Below, in pieces: positions 50,379 through 59,023 of a DNA stretch of 64,000 bases. Source of the DNA: M55B112 sp040903745 (GTDB lineage Bacteria > Bacteroidota > Bacteroidia > Bacteroidales > GCA-2748055). The notes below the pieces were generated by a model that was given only the letters and a program-made list of their open reading frames with translations, had not been told where the DNA came from and made no database searches. The position numbers and the translations under genes are program-made. The stretch lies in contig JBBDUV010000112.1 of the NCBI GenBank assembly GCA_040903745.1, forward strand, positions 1-64,000, given 5' to 3'. Positions within the stretch are counted from its first letter, which is position 1, and each line of letters begins with the position of its first letter.

Positions 50379-50561
50379 TCAGGAGACCTGCTCTTTCTCG
50401 TGATCCCATGTAACTTTTCGGTTCTCCTTATAGGCGATCGTTGCCATTGCCGCAGTGATACCCTCTTCAAAGGCCTGATCGATGTCACTGGCTTTTAACA
50501 TATCACGGTAATCGCTGTATCGTTTAGCCGGTTTACCGAATTTGCCATCCGGTCCTTCCAC
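50379..50561 (-). pseudogene. internally deleted remnant of a Gfo/Idh-type oxidoreductase
   Basis: A 60-codon open stretch on the minus strand from a GTG. The first half (KPAKRYSDYRDMLKASDID) looks like the segment just before the sugar-binding strand in the N-terminal Rossmann domain of Gfo/Idh/MocA dehydrogenases. The second half (GITAAMATIAYKENRKVTWD) looks like their extreme C-terminus. In an intact protein some 250 residues or more would separate the two. The frame is kept across the join. The reading upstream runs only to a TAA a few codons above. Its place near the DUF1080 gene fits, since the two families often occur together. Confidence 0.5.
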
Positions 50562-50857
50562 AAAATTGAGGCTTACTGTAAGTATGATACATTATAAATT
50601 TATTTGTTTTGAATAGGGATTTTTCAACACCCAAAAGTAATAAAAAAATGATATATTCAACAGCAACAGGAACAACAAGAACATTCCGGACATTTCTATT
50701 ATGTCCGATATGCTCGTGAAAGTTTATTTGAGGGTTATTCGCGAGATCGCTTTGGCCGGTTATAAATTGCATTCGGCAAAAAGTAGCTCATTTGCCAGTG
50801 TTAACATCACATAACATGACTTCAATATGCCTTGATCCCCAAAAATATTGTTTCTTT
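50562..50857. other. 296-bp gap without recognisable gene
   Basis: AT-rich sequence between the oxidoreductase remnant and the desaturase. Only short open stretches without family resemblance are present. No hairpin with T-run and no tandem ATGTAA sites were seen. Confidence 0.5.
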
Positions 50858-51982
50858 TTACTTTGAGTTTTCGTAATCCGGTCTTCCCAGTTTTTTCAGC
50901 ATTTTATAGTGTTCGACAAGGGCATTCGCGAACGTTGGTCTGACATGATAAGGGAGATTGTATTCCCTGACTGTATCCCTGACGATTATAGAAATTTTTC
51001 TGTAGTGTATATGACAGATGGTGGGAAAAAGGTGGTGTTCAACCTGGTAATTCAGTCCTCCGATGAGCCACGAGAAGACCTTGCTCTCGGGAGCATAATT
51101 GTTGGTGGTTAGCAATTGGTGGATCGCCCAGTTGTTCTCAATACTTCCTGATTCATCGGGAAGGGGATAATCAGATTCAGGCATGACATGCGCCGTCTGA
51201 AAGATCACTGAAAGCAAGAATCCACTGATAAAATGCATGAGAAGGTAAAGTAGTATCACGCTCCACCAGGGGATTGGCAGAAAGATGAGAGGAATAACCA
51301 GGATATATCCGTAAAAGAGTATTTTGGAAACGATCAATTCTATGATCAATCTTCTTTTCGACATTTTATTATTCAATACGATCCCCTCCTTAAGGTAGCC
51401 AAAAAGTTGTTTAAAATCCTTGTCTATGGACCAGGTTAATGTCATTAATCCGTAAAGGAACCATGCATAGAGATGCTGAAACCTGTGATGCTTTTTGAGC
51501 GGACTGTTGGGAGAGAATCGCAGGACTGACCCGGGATCAATATCTTCATCAAATCCTTCTATATTGGTAAAATTATGGTGCATTGTGTTATGCTGGTGCT
51601 GCCAGTTGGGATAGAATCCTCCCAAAAGGTTTAATGTATATGAAAGAATCTTGTTAACATTAGAATTTTTCGAATATGCCCTGTGGTTAGCATCGTGCAT
51701 AACTGACAGTCCAATGCCTGCCATCCCAAATCCCATGAGTACCCAACAAAAAACGATCAGCCCGGGATTACTAACAATTCCGGTGACCATGGCTAGATAG
51801 GGGGTAAAAAAGAGCAGGAACATAAAAATTGTCTTGATAACCATATTTCCATTGCCGAATTTTGAGATTCCGTTTTTCTCAAAATAACTATTCACCCTTG
51901 CCCTTAAGTTGTTTACAAAAACTGTTTCCTTCGTATTTACAAACTTCAATTTTTTCACATTCATAATCATTTGTTGTTTCAT
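50858..51982 (-). CDS. membrane fatty acid desaturase (acyl-CoA/lipid desaturase)
   Basis: A membrane di-iron desaturase of about 374 residues. The three His boxes are present: HDANHRAYS (box 1), HQHNTMHHNF (box 2) and NYQVEHHLFP (box 3, QxxHH form of front-end or linoleoyl-CoA-type desaturases). About four membrane helices, for example TIFMFLLFFTPYLAMVTGIV. No cytochrome b5 domain is fused. The frame is open from 52093, but the repeat at 52023-52040 lies in that extension; ATG 51982 (or 51964) is the likely start. It would raise membrane fluidity in the cold. Confidence 0.87.
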   Translation of the reverse strand: MKQQMIMNVKKLKFVNTKETVFVNNLRARVNSYFEKNGISKFGNGNMVIKTIFMFLLFFTPYLAMVTGIVSNPGLIVFCWVLMGFGMAGIGLSVMHDANHRAYSKNSNVNKILSYTLNLLGGFYPNWQHQHNTMHHNFTNIEGFDEDIDPGSVLRFSPNSPLKKHHRFQHLYAWFLYGLMTLTWSIDKDFKQLFGYLKEGIVLNNKMSKRRLIIELIVSKILFYGYILVIPLIFLPIPWWSVILLYLLMHFISGFLLSVIFQTAHVMPESDYPLPDESGSIENNWAIHQLLTTNNYAPESKVFSWLIGGLNYQVEHHLFPTICHIHYRKISIIVRDTVREYNLPYHVRPTFANALVEHYKMLKKLGRPDYENSK

Positions 51983-52022
51983 CTTTATAGATGAAAGTAA
52001 AACCCCAATATTTATAGAGCTT

Positions 52023-52040
52023 GAGCATGCAAGCTCGACG
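52023..52040. repeat. short palindromic repeat GAGCATGCAAGCTCGACG
   Basis: Sixteen of 18 bases match the copy at 20012-20029. Together with the preceding GAGCTT it makes GAGCTTGAGCATGCAAGCTC, which can fold as GAGCTTG-AGCATG-CAAGCTC. It lies upstream of the desaturase gene. Confidence 0.4.
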
Positions 52041-52134
52041 TATCTCATGCAACCATTAAAGATCTTACAGTTTAAGATCAAACAGCAAATCACATTTTTT
52101 GTTTCAGATCAGGGATATTATTCAGGATAATGGG

Positions 52135-52168
52135 ATAAAAAAAAGGTCCCCGAATCACTTCGGGGACC
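52135..52168 (-). terminator. terminator of the RRM protein gene
   Basis: GGTCCCCGAA and TTCGGGGACC form a perfect 10-bp stem with a 4-nt loop. On the minus strand a T10 run follows (A-run 52135-52144). It lies 32 bp beyond the RRM stop codon. Confidence 0.92.
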
Positions 52169-52199
52169 ATCACACTATAAGTCTTTTCAGAAACTTCTG

Positions 52200-52484
52200 C
52201 TACCTGTAACCACCGTCTCTGCCACCGCCGCGACGATTGTCATCTCTTGGATTGGCTTTTTTAACAACAATTGCCCTGCCTTGCAGTTCAGTGTCGTTAA
52301 GTGCGTCAATGGCAGCCTGACCTTCATTGTCGTCTGGCATTTCAACGAAACCATACCCTTTTGACCTACCGGAGAATTTGTCCATAATAATTTTTACAGA
52401 GCTTACTTCCCCATAAGCTTCGAAAGCTGATCTGAGATCTTCTTCCTGTGTGTCGTAATTCAGTTTTGCACAAAAAATGTTCAT
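52200..52484 (-). CDS. RRM-type RNA-binding protein
   Basis: A 94-residue single RNA recognition motif. RNP2: MNIFCAKLNYD; RNP1: GRSKGYGFVEMPD, with the aromatic residues that stack on RNA (Tyr and Phe). The C-terminus is a short Arg/Gly tail (DDNRRGGGRDGGYR). Such small RRM proteins are common in cyanobacteria and Bacteroidota and are often cold-induced. The leader holds a (AATA)5 tetranucleotide run and the -7 box at 52542-52549; the gene has its own terminator, so it is monocistronic. Confidence 0.92.
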   Translation of the reverse strand: MNIFCAKLNYDTQEEDLRSAFEAYGEVSSVKIIMDKFSGRSKGYGFVEMPDDNEGQAAIDALNDTELQGRAIVVKKANPRDDNRRGGGRDGGYR

Positions 52485-52836
52485 AAGAAAAATAAATAAA
52501 TAAATAAATACAATAACCCAATATGGGACTTTAAATTATGTCAAAGATACAATTCATTGAAACACAAAAACAGATTTTCGAGGTTTTTTTTACTTTTTTA
52601 TTGATTTCGAGGTTTTTTTATTCGGTCTAGCCGATTATTTCTTCTCTATATTTTTGTTGTTTTGTTGGAACTATACCTATCGCTTAATTTATGACAATTA
52701 ACCTGTCCTGATCTTATTGGGAAACAGCCCTATATCTTCCTGCGCTAAGCAGCTTCTGCGAAGCCTGGGGAGACTTGCAAGTAAGCTGGTCCCGATAAAT
52801 CTTATCAGACACATCGTTTTCTTTGTGCGCACTATT
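52485..52836. other. gap between the RRM gene and the mrp operon end
   Basis: 352 bp. On the minus strand it holds the RRM leader with a (AATA)5 run (52491-52510) and the -7 box CAAAGATA (52542-52549 on plus). Two copies of TTTCGAGGTTTTTTT lie near 52574 and 52606. The part from 52680 to 52836 shows no gene and no clear terminator for the mrp operon. Confidence 0.5.
52542..52549 (-). promoter_or_regulatory. -7 box TATCTTTG for the RRM gene
   Basis: TATCTTTG on the minus strand matches TAnnTTTG, 57 bp upstream of the RRM ATG, giving a leader of about 50 nt that includes five AATA (TATT) units. Confidence 0.5.
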
Positions 52837-55137
52837 CTAAAGTTTAGAGTTTTTATATCGAAATTTTAATAAAGTATAAACACCTATTGCTGCCAATGCC
52901 AGCACGGTAATTTCACCCATGGTATCTAACGCCCTGAAATCAACCAGAATAACATTTACGATGTTTCTTCCATGTGCCATTACATAGGAATTCTCAAGGA
53001 AATAACCGCTTATTTTTGAATCGGCAGGGTTATTTAAAACAATTAATACCAACGATGTTACGGTTACACCCGCCAAAATCGATAATACAGCGTCCCTGGT
53101 AATATTCTTTTTTGAAGAAAGATTTTTTATTTTGGGTATTTTATATACTACCAATACTAACAGAATGACCGTTAGTGTTTCAATGGAAAATTGCGTAAGC
53201 GCTAAATCGGGAGCACTTAATAAGGCGAAAAACAGAGCAATTCCAAATCCAATAATACCTAATGCCGCCACAGCACCCAATACTGATTTTGAGATGATAG
53301 CCAACAAAATGGCTAAGAACATAATCACTACTATTAAAACTTCATAAAAATAAATATCGTTGAGGTCAAAGCGTATCCACGTACTTAATTGATATTTAAT
53401 AATGGTTAAAAATATAATTCCAATAAAGAAGCTAAGTATATAATAGAAATAACTTCGCAAACTACCATTTTGGAAAAACTTGGTTTGCTTTGAGGAGATG
53501 GTTACCAACCCTTTTAAAAACCAATTGTACCATTCTTCGGGGCCGACTTTAGCAATCCTGTTAAAAAAGGCCATTTGCCTTTTCACTGTATTCGTTAAGA
53601 AATAAATACCAATGCCTCCAGCCAGGGTTATTAAACTGAATAGTAAAATCACATTAAATCCATGCCACAATGCTAACTTAGCTCCCGTAATTTGCTCGAT
53701 AGCCATTACGCCCGGTCCAACAAGATTATTGGACATGATGGCTGGGAACACGCCAAATACCAAACCTAAAACACCTAAAAGAACAGGTCCGGCCCAAAGA
53801 GTAAGTGGTGCAGCATGTGGATGTTTTGGTGTTTCAATAAATTTTCCGAAGAAGGGTTTGATGCCAACCATAATAGCGGTAGCAACCAAAAACATATTGG
53901 TAAGTATAGCAATGCTTGTCAGTAATACAGGGTTTACAACAAAATGTGACGTTGCCTCATAAATAAGTTCTTTGGCAATAAATCCAAAGAAGGGAGGAAT
54001 ACCAGAATAGGATAGAGCAGCCAAAAATGCACCTATAAATATGAGGGGGAGATATTTTTTTAATCCGCTCAATTGTCGGATATCGCGTGTGCCGGTTTCA
54101 TGATCAATGGCACCGGCAACAAGAAATAGTCCGCCTTTATATAAAGAATGCACAGCTAAAAATGTAATTGCTGCAGTAACTGCATATTTGCCCCCCATCC
54201 CTAATAGAAACACCATAATTCCCAGGGCACTTATGGTGGTATATGCTAATATTCTTTTCAAATCGTTTTGTCCGATGGCCATAGCTGCGCTCATTAGCAT
54301 CGTTACTGCCCCAAAGCTGATTAATATTGTGTGCCATATTTCCGGACCGGAGAGCACAGGATTTAATCGGGCGATTAAAAAAACACCGGCTTTTACCATC
54401 GTAGCAGAATGCAGATATGCACTTACGGGTGTAGGTGCTTCCATGGCATTAGGTAGCCAAAAATGAAAGGGCCATTGCGCCGATTTGGTAAAGGCACCTA
54501 CTAAAATTAAAATAATAATTGGGATATATAAACCATGACCGGTAATCAGCGCCGATTGATTTAATAATTCAGAGATAGAATAGGTACCGCCAACGATTCC
54601 CATAATAATCAGACCTGCCATCATGGCTAATCCACCTCCGCCTGTTACTAATAACGCTTGCAAGGCAGCATATCTCGATTTTTCAGATTCGTGGTTAAAC
54701 CCGATCAGAAGATAAGAACTGATACTGGTTAATTCCCAAAAAATAAAAAGAGCAAAAATATTATCAGATATGACCACCCCTAACATGGAAGTCATGAAAA
54801 AGAAAAGATAACCATAAAAACGTCCCAGCTTTTTATGTCCGGCCAGATACCCACTGGCATAAAACACGATAATGGCACCAATGCCAATAATTATAAATGC
54901 AAACGTTAAGCTGAGTCCGTCTATTAGAAAGTTGAGGTTAATATTAAATGAAGGAAACCAGGGATACTCCAATAACATTACTTCGCCTTGTGAAACAGGA
55001 GCGATAAATGTACATAAATATCCAAAAATACTTAATGGAACCAACAGGAGTACAAGTCCCGAGTATTTTGAAAATAGCTTATGAATAAAAGGAGATGCTA
55101 TTGCCGTTAAAAAACCTATCAAAATTATTGTTAACAT
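52837..55137 (-). CDS. mrpA: Mrp cation/proton antiporter subunit A
   Basis: A 766-residue membrane protein related to complex I subunit NuoL, with a C-terminal MrpB-like and MbhD/E-type extension. The antiporter core shows FALFIFWELTSISSYLLIGF (the conserved Glu), GAFTKSAQWPFHFWLPNAME (Lys) and YLHSATMVKAGVFLIARL. The C-terminal third (SVLGAVAALGIIGFGIALFF, DLALTQFSIETLTVILLVLV, LVDFRALDTMGEITVLALAA) is the added domain of MrpA. It is the last gene of the operon, whereas mrpA is usually first. Codons are AT-rich compared with genes on both sides of the operon. Confidence 0.93.
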   Translation of the reverse strand: MLTIILIGFLTAIASPFIHKLFSKYSGLVLLLVPLSIFGYLCTFIAPVSQGEVMLLEYPWFPSFNINLNFLIDGLSLTFAFIIIGIGAIIVFYASGYLAGHKKLGRFYGYLFFFMTSMLGVVISDNIFALFIFWELTSISSYLLIGFNHESEKSRYAALQALLVTGGGGLAMMAGLIIMGIVGGTYSISELLNQSALITGHGLYIPIIILILVGAFTKSAQWPFHFWLPNAMEAPTPVSAYLHSATMVKAGVFLIARLNPVLSGPEIWHTILISFGAVTMLMSAAMAIGQNDLKRILAYTTISALGIMVFLLGMGGKYAVTAAITFLAVHSLYKGGLFLVAGAIDHETGTRDIRQLSGLKKYLPLIFIGAFLAALSYSGIPPFFGFIAKELIYEATSHFVVNPVLLTSIAILTNMFLVATAIMVGIKPFFGKFIETPKHPHAAPLTLWAGPVLLGVLGLVFGVFPAIMSNNLVGPGVMAIEQITGAKLALWHGFNVILLFSLITLAGGIGIYFLTNTVKRQMAFFNRIAKVGPEEWYNWFLKGLVTISSKQTKFFQNGSLRSYFYYILSFFIGIIFLTIIKYQLSTWIRFDLNDIYFYEVLIVVIMFLAILLAIISKSVLGAVAALGIIGFGIALFFALLSAPDLALTQFSIETLTVILLVLVVYKIPKIKNLSSKKNITRDAVLSILAGVTVTSLVLIVLNNPADSKISGYFLENSYVMAHGRNIVNVILVDFRALDTMGEITVLALAAIGVYTLLKFRYKNSKL

Positions 55138-55143
55138 ATAATC

Positions 55144-55503
55144 TTAGTCTTTAATACTTTTATACTTCTTTGTTTTTTCGTCATACTTTCCTTTTAAATC
55201 ATCACATACAGTTCTGTCCCACATTTTTAATCCGATATTGTGAGATGCTCTCCCCAGCATGTGAGCTCCGACAGGTACCGTGAGAATTAAAAAAATAATA
55301 ATACCGATAATATGCAGGGTAATAGTAATATTCAAAAAATAAACAGCCACTGCTATTAACATGGATGCAACCCCAAATGTACCGGCAATGGTTGATGCAG
55401 ACATTCGTAAATAAACATCAGGCATTTTTAACAAACCGATTGATGCGATAAGAATAAATATTGTGCCGATAATCAGGAAAAACAAAACAAGATACTCTTT
55501 CAT
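55144..55503 (-). CDS. mrpG: Mrp cation/proton antiporter subunit G
   Basis: A 119-residue protein with three membrane helices: LVLFFLIIGTIFILIASIGL, LKMPDVYLRMSASTIAGTFG (the family's conserved PDxYxRxHA-like motif, here RMSAS) and LHIIGIIIFLILTVPVGAHM. The charged C-terminus (KGKYDEKTKKYKSI) is longer than needed for the family. It lies 6 bp before mrpA and 5 bp after mrpF. Confidence 0.9.
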   Translation of the reverse strand: MKEYLVLFFLIIGTIFILIASIGLLKMPDVYLRMSASTIAGTFGVASMLIAVAVYFLNITITLHIIGIIIFLILTVPVGAHMLGRASHNIGLKMWDRTVCDDLKGKYDEKTKKYKSIKD

Positions 55504-55508
55504 CTGTA

Positions 55509-55796
55509 TTACTCTTTAGTTGTGTTACTATCATCTCTTTTTTCATAAAAATATGCAAAAGAAATAGTGCTTAAAAATGCAATTATTGCCAATATCAGTG
55601 CGATATCAATAATTACTTCTTCATCAAACAGAATGGAATAGGCCGAAAAGGATCCAATAGCAACAATTACCAATAGATCCAACGCTATCACTTTATCAAT
55701 CAGGCTGGGACCTTTAAATAACCTGATAAAAATCATCAGCATGGAAATACTTAAAGCTGGCAAAATAAAGTAGAGTATGATAAATTCAAAGTTCAT
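55509..55796 (-). CDS. mrpF: Mrp cation/proton antiporter subunit F
   Basis: A 95-residue protein with three membrane helices. The family signature is the Arg/Lys-Gly-Pro loop: MLMIFIRLFKGPSLIDKVIA, with ALDLLVIVAIGSFSAYSILF next and IDIALILAIIAFLSTISFAY as the third helix. Its start overlaps the mrpE stop by 4 bp. Confidence 0.92.
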   Translation of the reverse strand: MNFEFIILYFILPALSISMLMIFIRLFKGPSLIDKVIALDLLVIVAIGSFSAYSILFDEEVIIDIALILAIIAFLSTISFAYFYEKRDDSNTTKE

Positions 55797-56269
55797 CGCA
55801 TTACCTCCAATAATTTTTTTTCTAAACCGTTTTTAATATCTAAAATGCTTTGCTCTTTACTTTTATCTATATAAACCGAATAAACATACAAGGTGCTTTT
55901 GTCGGCCGAAACAGCTAAACTGGTAGTCCCCGGAGTTAACGTAATGGAATTGGCCAATAGCGTTATCTCTAAATCGGTTTTTGCATCCAGGGGTATGGCA
56001 ATAATGCCTGGTTTTGCGTAGTGCGTTGGTGTTATTATATCGTATCCAATGCGAATGCTGCCATATATTACTTCTTTAATAAAAAGCGCTAGATAACTTA
56101 ATGTTCTTGGTACGATGGTAAAATATCTGACTGATTTGTTGTTTCGATAAACAACCCATAAAATAAAAAAGCTTACCACGAATCCGAAAAGAAAATTCTC
56201 CACGTTCAATTTCATGGTTAGCGTTATCCATATAAATGTTAAGAAGATATGATAAAAAAATATTTTCAT
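55793..56269 (-). CDS. mrpE: Mrp cation/proton antiporter subunit E
   Basis: A 158-residue protein with N-terminal membrane helices (IFFYHIFLTFIWITLTMKL, FLFGFVVSFFILWVVY) and a C-terminal cytoplasmic domain. The conserved block of MrpE is visible: PLDAKTDLEITLLANSITLT, then PGTTSLAVSADKSTLYVYSV. The protein may stabilise the complex. It begins 10 bp after mrpD. Confidence 0.9.
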   Translation of the reverse strand: MKIFFYHIFLTFIWITLTMKLNVENFLFGFVVSFFILWVVYRNNKSVRYFTIVPRTLSYLALFIKEVIYGSIRIGYDIITPTHYAKPGIIAIPLDAKTDLEITLLANSITLTPGTTSLAVSADKSTLYVYSVYIDKSKEQSILDIKNGLEKKLLEVMR

Positions 56270-56279
56270 AATTAATTTT

Positions 56280-57821
56280 TTATGGTGTGTTACCTAAAAC
56301 TGTATTAATATAAATTGATGGATTCATCAGTTCATGGGCAGTGCGTTCCGCGATCTGAAAAAATGGTTCCGGATTAATTCCAATAGTTAATGTTATCAAT
56401 GCCAATAGAATAACAGGTATAGTCATAAACACATTTTGTTTTGAAAATAAGCCTTGAATGGTGCTGCTTTTATTCTCGACCAGGTCGGGGTCTTTTTTCC
56501 AGAATGCTTCGTTCCATATTTTCATCATGGAATAAAGTGTAAGCAGACCGACCACTAAAGCTACTACAACAAAAAGATATTCTTTTATTTCTAAAGCGGC
56601 CTTTACAACAAAAAACTTTGCCCAGAAACCTGACAAAGGAGGAATGCCGGCAAGTGATAATGCCGGAATCAAAAACAGTACCGCTAAAAAGGGATATACA
56701 TTAACAAGTTCTCCAATTTTTTTAATGTAAAAAGTGCCTTTTAACCGATTAATCAGACCGGCAACAAAAAACAAGTTTGCTTTTACAATAATATGATGCA
56801 TGATATAAAAAACACCACCTGCTATAGCTAAAGGTGTATATAGCGCGAGTCCGAGTATCATGTAGCCAATCTGACTGATAATATGAAATGAAAGAATGCG
56901 CCGCATGTCATAATGCGATGCTGCTCCCAGTACCCCTATCAGCATGGTTAATCCGGCAATCCATAATAAGATGGTATGGGTATAACCCACATCATGAATA
57001 AAAATGAGTGTAAACACCCGCATCAATGAATATACACCTACTTTGGTAAGCATGCCCGCAAAAATGGCGGCAATACTGATGGGTGGTGTATGGTAAGAGG
57101 CAGGTAGCCAGAAGAACAGTGGAAAAACAGCCGCTTTAATGCCAAATGAAATTAGAAAAAACATAGCAATTAAAGTAACTAATCCCTGGTTTTCAATGGC
57201 AGCAACTTTAACTGCCAGATGAGCCATATTTAAAGTGCCTGTTAACCCGTATAAAAACCCTACCCCTATTAAAAAGAATGCTGAAGAGATGAGGTTTATG
57301 GTAACATATTTAAACGTCCCTTCCAGTTGATGTTTAGTTCCATCCAAGGACAATAGTATAAATGAAGAAATAAGCATTACTTCAAACCAAACATACATGT
57401 TGAACAGGTCACCGGTTAAAAAAGCCCCATTAATACCCATGTACATAATATTAAGCAATGGATAATAAGCAAACTGGCGACGTTTTTGAATCATACCAGA
57501 CAAGGGCTTTTTTCTGTTTTTCATGGATGAAACAGAATAGATAGCTGTTGCAAAAGCCATTACACAAGTGATAAGCACCATAATACTGCTAAAGGTGTCG
57601 GCAATGATGGTGATACCAAAAGGTGCTTCCCAGTTTCCTGACTGAAAGTGCAAAATACCATCAGATAAAACCCTGTCTACCAAAAGAATACCAATAATTA
57701 AAAAAACAAAAGCGCCAGATAAATTAATTATCTCTTGCAATTTTTGCTTCCTCCAGGTTGCCAGCGTGAGAAGTCCAACTAATAAAGGGAATAATATTGG
57801 TGCAACTAATATAATGTTCAT
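56280..57821 (-). CDS. mrpD: Mrp cation/proton antiporter subunit D
   Basis: A 513-residue NuoM/N-like subunit with about 14 membrane helices. Proton-path residues lie in FNMYVWFEVMLISSFILLSL (Glu) and FGIKAAVFPLFFWLPASYHT (Lys), followed by AAIFAGMLTKVGVYSLMRVF (second Lys). PALSLAGIPPLSGFWAKFFV is the usual loop late in the protein. Together with MrpA it forms the ion-pumping unit. It lies 25 bp after mrpC. Confidence 0.93.
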   Translation of the reverse strand: MNIILVAPILFPLLVGLLTLATWRKQKLQEIINLSGAFVFLIIGILLVDRVLSDGILHFQSGNWEAPFGITIIADTFSSIMVLITCVMAFATAIYSVSSMKNRKKPLSGMIQKRRQFAYYPLLNIMYMGINGAFLTGDLFNMYVWFEVMLISSFILLSLDGTKHQLEGTFKYVTINLISSAFFLIGVGFLYGLTGTLNMAHLAVKVAAIENQGLVTLIAMFFLISFGIKAAVFPLFFWLPASYHTPPISIAAIFAGMLTKVGVYSLMRVFTLIFIHDVGYTHTILLWIAGLTMLIGVLGAASHYDMRRILSFHIISQIGYMILGLALYTPLAIAGGVFYIMHHIIVKANLFFVAGLINRLKGTFYIKKIGELVNVYPFLAVLFLIPALSLAGIPPLSGFWAKFFVVKAALEIKEYLFVVVALVVGLLTLYSMMKIWNEAFWKKDPDLVENKSSTIQGLFSKQNVFMTIPVILLALITLTIGINPEPFFQIAERTAHELMNPSIYINTVLGNTP

Positions 57822-57846
57822 GATTTATCTGATCTACATTTAGAGT

Positions 57847-58194
57847 TTAATTATCGCATGCTCTTAGGTCGTTCGAGTCATCGGTACCAATCGTTTGAAA
57901 TACTTGTTCAACTAAAACAATGGCAAAAGCAGTAACACCAAAACCAATAACAATTGCTGTTAGTATAAGCGCTTGAGGTAATGGGTCGGCAACAGTTTCC
58001 TGTATATGCTTTTCCCCCTCGGCTATTAATGGTGCCTTGCCTCTTATGGTAGTGCCAATGGTAAATATTAATAAATTGCATGCATGGGCCAAAAGCACTA
58101 AGCCGATGATCAGTTTAATAATACTTCGGCGTAATATCATATAAATTGCACCTGCGAATAAACCTCCTATTAATATGGCTAATAATGATTCCAT
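57847..58194 (-). CDS. mrpC: Mrp cation/proton antiporter subunit C
   Basis: A 115-residue NuoK-like protein with three membrane helices: ILIGGLFAGAIYMILRRSII, KLIIGLVLLAHACNLLIFTI and ADPLPQALILTAIVIGFGVT. The DPLPQALILTAIVIG motif is diagnostic of MrpC. It lies 6 bp after mrpB. Confidence 0.93.
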   Translation of the reverse strand: MESLLAILIGGLFAGAIYMILRRSIIKLIIGLVLLAHACNLLIFTIGTTIRGKAPLIAEGEKHIQETVADPLPQALILTAIVIGFGVTAFAIVLVEQVFQTIGTDDSNDLRACDN

Positions 58195-58200
58195 GAAAGA

Positions 58201-58611
58201 TTATTGTTTGAGTTTTAATGTAAAAACGATACCGGTTGACACTCCCATTACAACCATGTAAACACCAATATCAAATAATAGGGGTGTGCTTAAAGGTCCG
58301 ATGACCGGAAAATCATAACTGCCCCAAATACTTGTAAAAGCAGGGTTGCCAATAAATAATGAAATAAGACCGCTTGATAAGGCAAAAAATAAACCCCCAA
58401 TAATAAAAATATTGGGTTTTAAGGGAAACATCTGACGAGCCTTGGAAATACCATTGGCAATAGCATATAACGCAAATGCCATCGAGGCGATTAATCCGCC
58501 AACAAATCCACCTCCCGGTTCCTGATGTCCGCGTATTAACATAAATATTGAGAACAATAATAAGATAGGTAATAAAATACGGGTAGCAGTAGAAAGTATT
58601 ATAGAAATCAT
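58201..58611 (-). CDS. mrpB: Mrp cation/proton antiporter subunit B
   Basis: A 136-residue protein with four membrane helices. Family motif: LIRGHQEPGGGFVGGLIASM; also FDIGVYMVVMGVSTGIVFTL. It is the first gene of the operon, so the order is B-C-D-E-F-G-A. The complex exchanges external protons for cytoplasmic Na+ and supports sodium and alkali tolerance. No clear -7 box was found upstream. Confidence 0.92.
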   Translation of the reverse strand: MISIILSTATRILLPILLLFSIFMLIRGHQEPGGGFVGGLIASMAFALYAIANGISKARQMFPLKPNIFIIGGLFFALSSGLISLFIGNPAFTSIWGSYDFPVIGPLSTPLLFDIGVYMVVMGVSTGIVFTLKLKQ

Positions 58612-59023
58612 CTGTGTATCTTATTTTTGATAAATTAATTGATTGTAGGTTTGCCAACTTTTTTTCGACTGATAATAGTGATAGTTTTTATCATAATTGT
58701 CAACTCCTTGAAAAGCAACACATACATACATATCCTGAAAATTCCGAACAAAAATAAAAATATCTGTTATGAAAACAAGATATTTCTTGAAGATTCAATC
58801 TGTAAATTATAATTTAACATTCAGATTAGATATTGATGGAGTAATGTTATACCTGAGTGGTCGATACTGATTTATATTAGTTACATCAATGATGAACGAT
58901 TTCAAGTTCGTTATTTTTTTTGGAAACCAGGACGCAATTCGTGAACTGGTGCTGAATTATATTCATGTAATATAAAACCCTATTTTTACATAGAAACTAA
59001 TCCGTACTAAACTATTTCTCATT
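58612..59023. other. 412-bp divergent gap without recognisable gene
   Basis: AT-rich region between the divergent mrp operon and the large glycosidase gene. It must hold both promoters, but no exact TAnnTTTG box lies at a sensible distance from either start. ATGTAA at about 58964 is single, without the 21-bp partner. No hairpin with T-run was seen. Confidence 0.45.

Noticed and set aside
50533..50772. A 79-codon minus-strand open frame upstream of the oxidoreductase remnant
   Set aside because: Different frame from the remnant, no recognisable family, no start signal.
51983..52093. Extended start of the desaturase
   Set aside because: The extension includes the palindromic repeat 52023-52040 and does not look like desaturase sequence.
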